This document shows, in pieces, positions 7,102-15,110 of a DNA stretch of 23,151 nt. The notes under the pieces were generated by a model. It searched no databases and was not told the origin of the DNA. It worked only from the letters and a program-made list of their open reading frames with translations. Origin of the DNA: a virus; the IMG/VR virus record IMGVR_UViG_3300009441_000051, positions 1 to 23,151 of that record; one strand, given 5' to 3'. Both the position numbers and the translations under genes were made by a program. Numbering within the stretch: the first letter of the stretch is position 1; every line of letters starts with the position of its first letter.

Positions 7102-7626
7102 ATGAACTTTAAATCTATAGATAATAAAAAAATAAAGAACGGGAAGTTAAGAATAACTGAACCTGTTGTGATTTTTCCAGAAAACACGAGAACAATAGCA
7201 GTTCACACTGTTACTTCTGATGAAATCTGCAGAATCGATATAATATCTAGAATTTATTATAATTTAGATGACTATTCTGAACTTATTTTAAAGTTTAATA
7301 ATATATCAAATCCTTTTTCAATAAATGAGGGTGATGTATTGAACATACCAGATAAGAATAATGTGTTTGCTGCTTGGAAAACTATTAAAAGCATAAATAC
7401 AGGATCTATAGGATCAGATCCATCTGATGAAGATTCACTAGATGATTCAATCAAAAGCCAATTTATTAGTTCTAAGAGATTAACAGTTAAAGATGCTAAA
7501 AGAGCAGAATACTTAAAGAAGAAGGCAGATCAAAAACAAAATGGATCTAAACAGATTTTACCTCCTAACATATTAAAAGACGGAGATAAGAATATAGATA
7601 TTAACGGAGATATTATAACACTATAA
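7102..7626 (+). CDS. LysM-domain baseplate protein (gp53-like)
   Basis: A 174-residue protein. Residues about 44-83 fit a LysM fold: RIDIISRIYYNLDDYSELIL, then FNNISNPFSINEGDVLNIPD, matching the family pattern of D.ia.ryYg....w..il..N.i.dp..i..G..l.iP. In T4 the wedge protein gp53 has a LysM-like C-terminal domain, and in many contractile tails a LysM protein bridges tube and hub and may touch peptidoglycan. The tail (110-174) is charged, Lys/Asp-rich and probably disordered. It sits one base after the previous gene and one before the gp27-type hub gene, a classic tail-assembly order. The role is well supported as a family call; the exact contact is inferred. Confidence 0.7.
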   Translation: MNFKSIDNKKIKNGKLRITEPVVIFPENTRTIAVHTVTSDEICRIDIISRIYYNLDDYSELILKFNNISNPFSINEGDVLNIPDKNNVFAAWKTIKSINTGSIGSDPSDEDSLDDSIKSQFISSKRLTVKDAKRAEYLKKKADQKQNGSKQILPPNILKDGDKNIDINGDIITL

Positions 7627-7627
7627 G

Positions 7628-9121
7628 ATGGCATTAGAAGGTAAAATTTTAACTAGGTTAGAACCTACAATAGAGTTAGATAAGTATAAATTTGAATCGT
7701 ATGGAGAACAAGATAGTGATAATCCTGGAGATGCAAATACTACTCGAGAGCTAGGGGTTGAATTTCCACTGATAATTATAAATGGATATCGATTTAATCA
7801 AGCCGATCTAAAATCATTTGAAATATCACTAGAAGGTTTTGTACCAACAATATCACTTGGTATAATAGATACTGAATCTTATTTTAATGTAGAATCTTTT
7901 CCAAGAGATGGAGATGTTATTACAGTTAGATTGGCAGCAAGGTCAAAGGACGCCTATAAGGATATTAGAATAGATTTCGATATCACGAATGTTGAATCTC
8001 CAACAACAGGTGGAGCCGCACGGGGATCTGGCGGAGGCAAGTACTTTTTTACTGGGGAAATGAAAATACCTGGTTTAAACGCAGAGCAGTGTAAGTCATA
8101 TGGTAAAGGAACAACTATAGATCACTTAGAGAGTATATCAACAGATTTAAAAATAGGGTTTGCATCTAACGTCGATATAACAGACGATGAAATGAACTGT
8201 GTTACTACTTTTGAGCCGATTATAGATACAATAACTGATTTAGTAAAACACTCATATGTTAATGATGATTCTTTTCAAACCTTTTGTATTGATCCCTTTT
8301 ACTATTTAACGTATGTTGATTTAAATATTATGTTAAATGCATCGGATGATTTTGAAGATGCTTTAATAGCAATGGACACTGACATGAATGATACTAAGGG
8401 GCCTGACGCTACGAATGCTACTAATGAAATGGAAGGAGTATTAGTACTTAGTACAAAAGCAGAAATGGAAGGTACTAACTGCCATATTGATAAATATTCT
8501 CTTAAGAATAATGCAGGAACTGTCGCTAAAAGAAATGGATATAAAAGAGTCTTACAATATTTTGAAAACGATTCGGAAGAAGGTTTAGTAAATTTCGATA
8601 TAGAACCTCTTACAAGTACTGATCTAAAGGATATAGTTGAGCCCCTGAAGGGACGTAGGGATGAGGAGAGATATCAACAAGAAATAAAGTATAAATATGT
8701 AGGTAGGAGAAACAGCGACCCTGAGACTTCCAATACACACTTAAACTACAACTTTGCAGAAATACATAATCAACAGAATCTACAGGAATTAGATAAAATG
8801 ATGCTAGAAGTAGAATTAACGACATGGAATCCTGCAATATATAGATACCAAAGAATACCTGTTGTAATCTTTCACCAAACACAGGATCAAATGTCAGCAG
8901 ATACTAGTATAAAAGTTAAAAAAGAAGAGCTAGGGTTTGATGCAGCTCCACAGTCCGATCCTGATAATCCAAATTTAGGATATACATCAGTTGTTGATGA
9001 ATTTTTAAGTGGGTTTTATATTGTAGGATCTATGAAGTATGTATATAAGGGTGGAAGTATTAGACAACATTTAACTCTTTTAAGAAGAGAATGGCCAAGT
9101 AGATTAAATAATATGACTTAA
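7628..9121 (+). CDS. baseplate hub protein (gp27 / late-control-D type)
   Basis: A 497-residue protein. Residues 44-110 show the opening of the gp27/VgrG/phage-D fold: EFPLIIINGYRF, then LKSFEISLEGFVPTISLGII (a strand pair describing the coupling of two beta-barrels), and GDVITVRLAARS. A second barrel region includes IDFDITNVESP and FFTGEMKIPGL. The middle carries DLVKHSYVNDDSFQTFCID, a typical hub segment. The C-terminal third ends in VDEFLSGFYIVGSMKYVYKG and IRQHLTLLRREW, as in hub proteins that dock the spike. In T4, gp27 forms the trimer that adapts the six-fold tube to the three-fold spike. The spike gene follows two genes later. Its length exceeds T4 gp27 (about 390 residues), with an extra insertion around 240-290. 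Confidence 0.75.
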   Translation: MALEGKILTRLEPTIELDKYKFESYGEQDSDNPGDANTTRELGVEFPLIIINGYRFNQADLKSFEISLEGFVPTISLGIIDTESYFNVESFPRDGDVITVRLAARSKDAYKDIRIDFDITNVESPTTGGAARGSGGGKYFFTGEMKIPGLNAEQCKSYGKGTTIDHLESISTDLKIGFASNVDITDDEMNCVTTFEPIIDTITDLVKHSYVNDDSFQTFCIDPFYYLTYVDLNIMLNASDDFEDALIAMDTDMNDTKGPDATNATNEMEGVLVLSTKAEMEGTNCHIDKYSLKNNAGTVAKRNGYKRVLQYFENDSEEGLVNFDIEPLTSTDLKDIVEPLKGRRDEERYQQEIKYKYVGRRNSDPETSNTHLNYNFAEIHNQQNLQELDKMMLEVELTTWNPAIYRYQRIPVVIFHQTQDQMSADTSIKVKKEELGFDAAPQSDPDNPNLGYTSVVDEFLSGFYIVGSMKYVYKGGSIRQHLTLLRREWPSRLNNMT

Positions 9122-9146
9122 GCTTAAAAAGCCCTTACAAAAACAA

Positions 9147-9154
9147 GATAAATA
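9147..9154 (+). promoter_or_regulatory. GATAAATA box very close to a start codon
   Basis: GATAAATA ends only four bases before the ATG at 9159. As a T4-type late promoter it would place the transcript start at about the start codon, giving a leaderless message. It may instead be chance in A/T-rich DNA or an A-rich initiation signal. Confidence 0.25.
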
Positions 9155-9158
9155 CTAT

Positions 9159-10328
9159 ATGTCAGATTTCAAGAAAATATCAGATTTTAGAAAAGGTAAG
9201 AGAGCTAATCAACAATATCAAGACCCGACTTATATGTCATTTCTTATGTTGTTTGATTTTGCAGATGCTGCCAACTCACCTCTATTGTCGGCTCCCGCTG
9301 AGGAATTCTTAAAAAAATTATCGAACGATTCATATTATGCTGAGAAACTAGAAGCACTTCAAAACTTTAAGAAAGCTCTAAAGCTTATTAATAATGAAAT
9401 GCCTTGGTTTTGGCAAAGTTTATCTGGTTTAGAAAAAATACAACAATATAATCCTAATAATGCATATCTAGGAGGAGATGATTCTGTAATAACAATTGGA
9501 ACTCTGGAGTCTATTAACTTAACAATATCAGGTTTAATGCACTTATACAGAAAGGCTGTTTTCGACGAAAGAAAATGGACTTATGTTTTACCTGCTAATT
9601 TAAGAAAGTTTAGAATGTATATCTATGTTACTGAGGTTAGATCTATTAAAAATATGTCTTCACCTAGTTTGAGTGGACTTGACTTAGGAGGATTCCCAGA
9701 TAATTTTAAACCGAAGATTGGTATAGAAAATGCGAATGATGGTATATCAGGTACTGGTGCAAAACCTTATTTTATGTTTGCCCTTAAATTTTGTGAATTT
9801 GATATAGCATCAGGAACTACAATATTTGCAGATTTACAAAAAGCAACACCTGAAGCAGCAACCGGTGAAATATCAATAAAATATGAGGCATTATATGACA
9901 TGGAAGCTAGGGTACTTAATGGTATTATAGAAACTTCTTATAACAATGATGATATATCGCCTGCTCCTGATTCTGAAAATAAAGAAATTAATAGTTTAGG
10001 AGATTGGGTAAAAGACCAAGCAGTTCAAAAAGCAACAGCGTTTGCTGATCGTGCTGTCGGTGATTTAAAAAACACGGCAATAAATAAAGTTAATGAATTA
10101 AAACAACAAGCGAAAGACGCTACTATAGGTAGAGTTAACGTCGCTGTTAATAATTTATATAAAGATTTTGTACAGGGCGTTGATAATGTAGCAAGTCCTG
10201 CTGCAAATAGAAATAACGTTGCTGCCGCACTTGGAGATAACGTACATGGTTTAATAGAACCGGGACAAACTATAGGTGATGCATTGAATAGTGCAGCTGC
10301 TAGATCTCTAGGTAATATATACGAATAA
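9159..10328 (+). CDS. probable tail-tube-fold baseplate protein
   Basis: A 389-residue protein between the hub and spike genes. The N-terminus SDFKKISDFRKGKR is basic. Residues 25-90 are largely helical. The segment LESINLTISGLMHLYRKAVF, followed by the strand pair LRKFRMYIYVTEVRSI (residues about 150-165), YFMFALKFCEFDIASGTTIF (about 205-224) and a further strand ISIKYEALYDMEAR, has the alternating strand pattern of tail-tube proteins (gp19/gp54 type). The last 110 residues are Ala/Asn-rich helices, probably elongated. Its stop overlaps the spike start (TAATG at 10326-10330), suggesting coupled synthesis of the two in matched amounts. The tube-fold call is my reading of the pattern and not a match I can verify. 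Confidence 0.5.
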   Translation: MSDFKKISDFRKGKRANQQYQDPTYMSFLMLFDFADAANSPLLSAPAEEFLKKLSNDSYYAEKLEALQNFKKALKLINNEMPWFWQSLSGLEKIQQYNPNNAYLGGDDSVITIGTLESINLTISGLMHLYRKAVFDERKWTYVLPANLRKFRMYIYVTEVRSIKNMSSPSLSGLDLGGFPDNFKPKIGIENANDGISGTGAKPYFMFALKFCEFDIASGTTIFADLQKATPEAATGEISIKYEALYDMEARVLNGIIETSYNNDDISPAPDSENKEINSLGDWVKDQAVQKATAFADRAVGDLKNTAINKVNELKQQAKDATIGRVNVAVNNLYKDFVQGVDNVASPAANRNNVAAALGDNVHGLIEPGQTIGDALNSAAARSLGNIYE

Positions 10329-11047
10329 TGGCAAGAGATAAAGAACTTGAAAAGGACAATATTAGAGAAACTCACTGGCTTGGTGAGGTAGTAGATAATG
10401 CGGATCCTTCAAATTTAAGTAGATGCAAGGTTAAAGTGTATGGTAAATTTGATTTACTAGAAACTGAATCTATTCCGTGGGCAACCGCAATGAATAGAGA
10501 TATAGTAGGCTCACATCACGTTCCAAGAATTGGAGATATTGTTGCAGTTCGTTTTGATAACGGTAACATATACCATCCAGAATATTGGTTTCAAATTAAT
10601 CAAAATAAAGAATTAAAGGAAGACATACTTGATTCTTCAGACGCTGCACATGACGTTATAAGTTTAGTATATGACGCTGAACGTAATGTTAGGATTTATC
10701 ATTCTCCGGAAGACGGGTTAGTAATTACAAGAGGTTCTGGTGCAAAAGAGCGACCACTTATACAGATTGATGAGGAAGGCATTATTAAGATCTCAACTGA
10801 TGAAAAAATCTTTTTAGATTCTGGAAACATATTCTTAAGTAATACTGGAGAAGACGGTGCTGATGAGTCAGAGCCTGCAGTTAGAGGAGTTTCTTTGGAG
10901 AAGTGGTTAAACGAATTACTAGATGATTATAAAGCACACTTTCACCCAACGGGTGTTGGCCCATCGGGACCACCTGCTCCGATTACACCAGCAACGATTG
11001 CAAAACTAAAGAGTACTCACATAGATTATCAGCAGACTGGTAAATAG
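10328..11047 (+). CDS. 5: gp5-type baseplate spike with OB-fold domain, no lysozyme
   Basis: A 239-residue protein. Residues 14-90 form the gp5/VgrG OB-fold: ETHWLGEVVDNADPSNLSRC, KVKVYGKFD, IPWATAMN and HHVPRIGDIVAVRFDNGN, followed by HPEYW. This domain plugs the hub trimer. Residues 110-175 are short strands (RIYHSPEDGLVITRG, PLIQIDEEGIIKIS, KIFLDSGNIFLSN) of the kind that build the trimeric spike. The C-terminus has a helix (RGVSLEKWLNELLDDYKAH) and a Pro/Gly-rich segment FHPTGVGPSGPPAPITPAT. T4 gp5 carries an internal lysozyme domain, and none is present here; wall digestion must come from another protein. The position directly after a tube-type gene and near the gp27-type hub supports the call. 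Confidence 0.85.
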   Translation: MARDKELEKDNIRETHWLGEVVDNADPSNLSRCKVKVYGKFDLLETESIPWATAMNRDIVGSHHVPRIGDIVAVRFDNGNIYHPEYWFQINQNKELKEDILDSSDAAHDVISLVYDAERNVRIYHSPEDGLVITRGSGAKERPLIQIDEEGIIKISTDEKIFLDSGNIFLSNTGEDGADESEPAVRGVSLEKWLNELLDDYKAHFHPTGVGPSGPPAPITPATIAKLKSTHIDYQQTGK

Positions 11048-11058
11048 GATATATAATC

Positions 11059-11070
11059 TATAAAACAATA
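11059..11070 (+). promoter_or_regulatory. second copy of leader motif TATAAAACAATA
   Basis: An exact copy of the 12-mer at 5329-5340, here six bases before the start at 11076 in a 28-base leader. Two exact 12-base matches in two short leaders suggest function, either a late promoter or an initiation element. Confidence 0.35.
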
Positions 11071-11075
11071 TAAGC

Positions 11076-12935
11076 ATGCCGGCAAAATGGCCTTTATTTA
11101 TTAATAATGTATCTGCAAAACTAATAGCAAGAAGTGCAGAGAGTATGGGATTACCTCAGGTACCTCCACATACTCCGGGCATTGGAGACTTTTCCTCGTT
11201 TCTAGCAGACGAATATGTTGCCGCAGTATCAACAGCACAAACCCCATTCGGAAATACACATAGCAATGCTGGCGTAAAGACTGTGTTGGCGGAAGGTTTT
11301 GACAAGGCATTTAAAAAGCTTTTCGAAGATTATGAAACCTCTCTTGAGGATAGAAAAACTTTATCGCAGTATCAGTCTATTACTGAAATACTTCCAGAAG
11401 CTGACCTAACGTTCGACGCACACTGCGAGATTGAGAAATGGACTCTGGAAAACACAAACACACTAGAGGAGTTTAACTTTTACCCTTTATATAATTCAAC
11501 ATGCCCAGTTCCATATCCACAAGATGACCCTAATGATGCTACAAATGATGGGGATATAGATTTTAGTGTCGTATCAAACGCATCTTCAGATATAAATAAA
11601 GCATCCCATAATTATGTAGTTAGATTTATATTAAATAAATTTAACCCAGAGCAATCTTTTAAGATAAAATATACAATAAATGGAGTTGAACAACCTCTGC
11701 TTATAATAGGGTCAGTTGGATCAGGGGCAAACCCATCCAACAAAGGATCTGGTAGTGGGGCAGGTTCCGGTAATACAACCTTTACAGCAATAAACGTACC
11801 AACTCAACCTGGAGAATACATATATACTTTTAAAGAAATACTAGATATGACAGGTAAATCTTTAATAAAGCAGGTTAATAAAACCAAATCAATTACAATA
11901 AGCGATGGTGGTGTATTAGAAAAACTAAGTGATATCGATGAGAAATTACAAGGAGATGCTGCAGGATATCCGGAAGTTATGAGTAAACCTGTTAGAAATA
12001 CAATTCCAGATTTAAATGAAGAAGAGAAAATAGATGCTCTAGTAAATAGAATACTATTAAGTAATGACGGAACTCCTAGTTTTAAAACATGGGTAAAACA
12101 ACTTAATTCAGGTAGTTCATTTAACGGTGGTCCAGTTGTTTCAGCATTATCAAAAAAGATATATGCTAAAATAGACAAGCTAGAAAAAGAATGGAGAGCT
12201 GTTGAAAAAGAAGAGAAAAAAACATGGGTTGGCAATGGCGGTGCAGGATATGCACTAACAAAGAAAACTATAATGCCTCCCTTTAACATTGAAGATAATA
12301 ATATTAATCGATATATCTTTCAAGAAAGCCACGAAGATAGACCAACTGAAATTCCAGAAGAAATTAAAATAAAGTTTATCACTGCGTTTACATACGTCCC
12401 ATCAATTGATGAAGATGCTGGTCAAAACTATAATAACATGGCACAGATCTTAGCTAGACAAAGAGCTAAAAAGAAACTATGGGAGAAAGAGCAGAAAAGA
12501 TGGTGGGAAACTCAAATAAAATGGGCTAGGTATTTAGAAGAAATAAATAAACAAGAACAAGGAGAAGACGGAGAAGATCCTTACGAAATAATGGCAAGTG
12601 CTATTATTAAATACTGGCAATCAGCGGCGGTTCAGCCGTTTAAGAGTACTCCTCCAATTCCGCCATGCAATATACCTGCACCATTAGGCGGTATATTTGC
12701 TCCTATATATTATGGAAGTAAAACAATGTTGGCTAACGATTTAAGAAGAGCATGGAACAACGGTAAGATTTTCGATGTTCAACCTGCAAATCCAGTTGCT
12801 TCAAAACTTGTTGCAGCAGCAGTTGCGCTAGCATGTGCAAAACATCTATTATTATTAAAGTTTCTATATTTAGGAGGTATTTCAACCCCAGTAGGCCCAG
12901 TGCCTATGATAGGTTTTATGCCAGTTGCATTTTAA
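11076..12935 (+). CDS. large virion protein with Ig-like insert and hydrophobic C-terminus
   Basis: A 619-residue protein of unknown exact role. Residues 1-135 are helical (MPAKWPLFINNVSAKLIARS, then AAVSTAQTPFGN). Residues about 178-280 look like an Ig-type beta-sandwich (VVRFILNKFN, FKIKYTINGVEQPLLIIGS, VPTQPGEYIYTFKEIL, KTKSITISDG) interrupted by a Gly/Ser-rich loop at 213-233. Residues 285-500 are charged helices, including a Trp/Lys/Glu-rich coiled stretch (KLWEKEQKRWWETQIKWARY). The C-terminal 90 residues are Pro-rich then markedly hydrophobic (PVASKLVAAAVALACAKHLL and a Gly/Pro end). It follows the spike gene and precedes the S1 gene. It may be a hub or tip protein that meets the cell envelope; that is inference. 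Confidence 0.7.
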   Translation: MPAKWPLFINNVSAKLIARSAESMGLPQVPPHTPGIGDFSSFLADEYVAAVSTAQTPFGNTHSNAGVKTVLAEGFDKAFKKLFEDYETSLEDRKTLSQYQSITEILPEADLTFDAHCEIEKWTLENTNTLEEFNFYPLYNSTCPVPYPQDDPNDATNDGDIDFSVVSNASSDINKASHNYVVRFILNKFNPEQSFKIKYTINGVEQPLLIIGSVGSGANPSNKGSGSGAGSGNTTFTAINVPTQPGEYIYTFKEILDMTGKSLIKQVNKTKSITISDGGVLEKLSDIDEKLQGDAAGYPEVMSKPVRNTIPDLNEEEKIDALVNRILLSNDGTPSFKTWVKQLNSGSSFNGGPVVSALSKKIYAKIDKLEKEWRAVEKEEKKTWVGNGGAGYALTKKTIMPPFNIEDNNINRYIFQESHEDRPTEIPEEIKIKFITAFTYVPSIDEDAGQNYNNMAQILARQRAKKKLWEKEQKRWWETQIKWARYLEEINKQEQGEDGEDPYEIMASAIIKYWQSAAVQPFKSTPPIPPCNIPAPLGGIFAPIYYGSKTMLANDLRRAWNNGKIFDVQPANPVASKLVAAAVALACAKHLLLLKFLYLGGISTPVGPVPMIGFMPVAF

Positions 12936-12936
12936 A

Positions 12937-12949
12937 AACGTATATATAA
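12937..12949 (+). promoter_or_regulatory. recurrent leader motif AACGTATATATAA
   Basis: The 13-mer AACGTATATATAA begins one base after the stop codon of the preceding gene and lies in the 62-base leader of the S1 gene. The same 13-mer recurs at 18411-18423 ahead of the gp25 gene. It is a candidate late promoter of this phage; I cannot test it. Confidence 0.35.
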
Positions 12950-12997
12950 AGTATAATTATTCATAACACTATTATTAACTATTTAAATTAAAAAAGA

Positions 12998-14266
12998 ATG
13001 TCAGAAGACGTTAAAACAAAAAGAGTAAGATTGGTTGAAAATAAACCAGAAACTCAACCAAAAAAAGAAAATGACAAATTAGCATACTTAGAAAATGCTA
13101 ACGTCGCACCTGAGAAATTCGACTGGGATGCTCACCAAGCATCGTGTCCTTCTAGATCTAGAAAGATAAACAAAGGTCTTAAGAATACAGGTAATCACAA
13201 TGTGTATTCACATGAGCCGTATGCTCAAGATTTCTTAAACCTATTAAACGGATACGAAGAAACTAAACCTGTTCAGATGAAAATCGAGGTAGGTGAGATT
13301 TATACAGGTAACATTTATAGCATAAACGAGGAATGGGTATCAGTTGATATTGGTTATCGTGAAAATGTATATGTTAACGTATTGAAAGAAGAGGCTAGTG
13401 TTAGAGGGTTATTTGTACCTGATGCAGAAGTTAAGATTCAAGTTATTCAAATTGAAGGAGGGAGAGGATTCGTATTAGGATCTATTAGCGCTGGTATTAA
13501 ATCAGCAGTAGCTAAAGAGATAATGGCATCCATTGAAGAAGGTACTACCGGATATATGGGTACAGTTTCTTACATGATCCCTGGAGGAGGTTATATAGTA
13601 ACTGTTCAAGGAATTGAATGTTTTATGCCAGGTTCTCTAGCAGGAATTAACAAATTAGCAGATTTTGAATCTATCGTAGGAAGTGACATGTATGTTGTTC
13701 CAGTAAGTTTTTCAGAAAAAAGAGGAACTATTGTAGTATCTCATAGAGAATACTTAAAAGCGATGATTCCTTCTAAGATTGACGCATTAAAGGAAAACTT
13801 AGGACAAGATCTCACAGGTAAGGTAACAGGTTCTGCAAAATACGGAGTATTTGTAGAGTTTGATGAATGTTTAACAGGGATGATCCATGTTAACGACCTA
13901 ACACCTGAATTATTAAAAGCACATAGATCAAGAGAGATTAAACCAGGAGATGATATTGCTTTTAAGATTAAGGAAGTTGTATCAAATGAAAAGATTATTC
14001 TAACTCAATTAGATGCGAAACCAGTTGTTGACCTATGGGACGGCATATCAGAACGTATTAAAACACCAAGTGAAGTTGTTGGAACTGTAAGAGCAGTTAA
14101 AGATTACGGAATCTTTGTAGATATTGAAAAAGGAGTTGCCGGATTATTGCATATTTCAGAAATTGAAGATGTAATAGATTTAGAGACTATTAAACCAGGA
14201 GATAAAATAACGGTACAGGTTACTAGAATCGACGCAGACTCTAGAAAGATTTTCTTGAAAATCTAA
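12998..14266 (+). CDS. phage ribosomal protein S1-like protein, four S1 domains
   Basis: A 422-residue RNA-binding protein related to bacterial ribosomal protein bS1, which captures mRNA on the 30S subunit. Residues 1-30 are a basic disordered tail. APEKFDWDAHQ (37-47) matches the N-terminal (D/E)(F)(N/D)WDA motif I recall from Bacteroidota bS1. S1 domains lie at about 97-163, 181-254, 270-340 and 357-422. Domain 2 keeps GGGYIVTVQGIECFMPGS, typical of bS1 domain 2. Domains 3 and 4 keep the canonical YGVFVEF / YGIFVDI and TGMIHVNDL / AGLLHISEI strands. Cellular Bacteroidota bS1 usually has about six domains, so this is a shortened form that retains the ribosome-docking end. The A-rich leader lacks a Shine-Dalgarno sequence, and a terminator follows at 14289. 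Redirecting host ribosomes to phage mRNA is a reasonable but unproven role. Confidence 0.92.
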   Translation: MSEDVKTKRVRLVENKPETQPKKENDKLAYLENANVAPEKFDWDAHQASCPSRSRKINKGLKNTGNHNVYSHEPYAQDFLNLLNGYEETKPVQMKIEVGEIYTGNIYSINEEWVSVDIGYRENVYVNVLKEEASVRGLFVPDAEVKIQVIQIEGGRGFVLGSISAGIKSAVAKEIMASIEEGTTGYMGTVSYMIPGGGYIVTVQGIECFMPGSLAGINKLADFESIVGSDMYVVPVSFSEKRGTIVVSHREYLKAMIPSKIDALKENLGQDLTGKVTGSAKYGVFVEFDECLTGMIHVNDLTPELLKAHRSREIKPGDDIAFKIKEVVSNEKIILTQLDAKPVVDLWDGISERIKTPSEVVGTVRAVKDYGIFVDIEKGVAGLLHISEIEDVIDLETIKPGDKITVQVTRIDADSRKIFLKI

Positions 14267-14288
14267 TACTACTTTATTTTTATAAACT

Positions 14289-14319
14289 AAAGGCCCATTC
14301 ATTTTATGTTTGGGCCTTT
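14289..14319 (+). terminator. intrinsic terminator after the S1 gene
   Basis: A perfect 9-bp stem, AAAGGCCCA with TGGGCCTTT, around a 13-base A/T-rich loop, followed by CTTATTTATAA. It lies 22 bases after the S1 stop. The T tract is short, so termination may be partial. It separates the baseplate/S1 unit from the next small genes. Confidence 0.8.
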
Positions 14320-14386
14320 CTTATTTATAATCATTATAAATTACAAAATAAATGCACAAAAGTTTTTTTATATCAATAAAAAGTGT

Positions 14387-14394
14387 TATATTTA
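14387..14394 (+). promoter_or_regulatory. candidate promoter -7 box
   Basis: TATATTTA lies in the 151-base gap after the S1 terminator and 23 bases before the start at 14418. It is one base from the Bacteroidota -7 consensus TAnnTTTG. I see no clear TTG at -33; the upstream stretch is a run of T at 14363-14369. A promoter is expected here because a terminator precedes it, but the exact box is a guess. Confidence 0.3.
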
Positions 14395-14417
14395 ACTATA
14401 ATTAAAAACTAACAGAT

Positions 14418-14639
14418 ATGTCAACAGAACTTAAATCACTTAAAGGTCAATTTCACAGTCAAAAGACAAATGAAATGGAAAGCACTGAAATGTCACTAAC
14501 AAGATTCAGTGGTGGTAAAGAAGGTATGAAAGTACAATTAACAATGAGAGACCAAGGAGACTTCTTTACTCACATTACTCTTAATAAAAAAGAAATTAAA
14601 AAGCTAATCAAAGAACTTCAAGAAAACTTTGAACTTTAA
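14418..14639 (+). CDS. small hypothetical protein (73 aa)
   Basis: Not recognised. A 73-residue protein: MSTELKSLKGQFHSQKTNEM, a Thr/Ser-rich strand segment, MKVQLTMRDQGDFFTHITLN as a strand pair, and a basic C-terminal helix KKEIKKLIKELQENFEL. The strand-strand-helix layout suggests a small compact nucleic-acid- or protein-binding fold. It is first in a unit after the S1 terminator, so it may have its own promoter and be made in quantity. Confidence 0.75.
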   Translation: MSTELKSLKGQFHSQKTNEMESTEMSLTRFSGGKEGMKVQLTMRDQGDFFTHITLNKKEIKKLIKELQENFEL

Positions 14640-14652
14640 AAAATATAAAGAC

Positions 14653-14940
14653 ATGATAACATTTAAAGACCTTATTTTCAAAGATCACCATCACATGATT
14701 AATGCACATCATGTATTTGATAACAATTGGGAGATCTCAGTTTCAGCAGGTACTGGAATATACTGTACACCTAAAGAAGATCTTAAAAATCAAGAATCTT
14801 TCTCATCTTTTGAGGTTGCAATCTTTAATCAAAACGGAGACTACGCAACTAGTGAAGTTTTACAAATTGACGATGACGTTGTTGGATGGCAAGGAAGAGA
14901 GGATATTAATAACATTATAGAAATGATAATCTCACAATAA
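14653..14940 (+). CDS. small hypothetical protein (95 aa)
   Basis: Not recognised. The start is placed at the ATG at 14653 (MITFKDLIFKDHHHMINAHH), 13 bases after the previous stop and preceded by an A-rich tract. An ATG at 14629 is in frame but overlaps the upstream gene. His-rich N-terminal residues (HHHM, AHH) are followed by strands WEISVSAGTGIYCT and SSFEVAIFNQNGDYATSEVL, then an acidic segment DDDVVGWQGREDINN and a helical end. The fold looks like a compact beta-rich domain. The stop overlaps the next start (TAATG). Confidence 0.72.
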   Translation: MITFKDLIFKDHHHMINAHHVFDNNWEISVSAGTGIYCTPKEDLKNQESFSSFEVAIFNQNGDYATSEVLQIDDDVVGWQGREDINNIIEMIISQ

Positions 14941-15110
14941 TGAAAGAAATACTTAAAACTAGAGTTGCATTTTACGTTGGATTCGGAGTAATGTATGTTA
15001 TATTATCAGAAATAGTAGGTTTTGAATATACTGTAATATGGTGTTTAGGAACTATAATCGGAGAACAAGCATTTATAGCAACAGAAAAAGATGAAAAAGA
15101 TAAATTATGA
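14940..15110 (+). CDS. small membrane protein (56 aa)
   Basis: A 56-residue gene joined by overlap to both neighbours (TAATG upstream, ATGA downstream). A short basic start (MKEILKTR) leads to a first membrane segment VAFYVGFGVMYVILSEIV (residues 9-26) and a second hydrophobic stretch YTVIWCLGTIIGEQAFIA (30-47), ending in a charged tail TEKDEKDKL. It is probably a two-pass inner-membrane protein with both ends in the cytoplasm. Small phage membrane proteins can act in lysis control or superinfection exclusion; nothing here decides between these. Confidence 0.72.
   Translation: MKEILKTRVAFYVGFGVMYVILSEIVGFEYTVIWCLGTIIGEQAFIATEKDEKDKL

Noticed and set aside
9118-9127. Palindrome TTAAGCTTAA at a gene end as a terminator
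   Set aside because: It has no loop, is only A/T-rich with two G/C pairs, and no T tract follows.
11804-12289. Minus-strand open frame of 161 codons
   Set aside because: Lies entirely within the 619-residue virion gene and is Ser/Leu/Phe-rich like other antisense shadows here.
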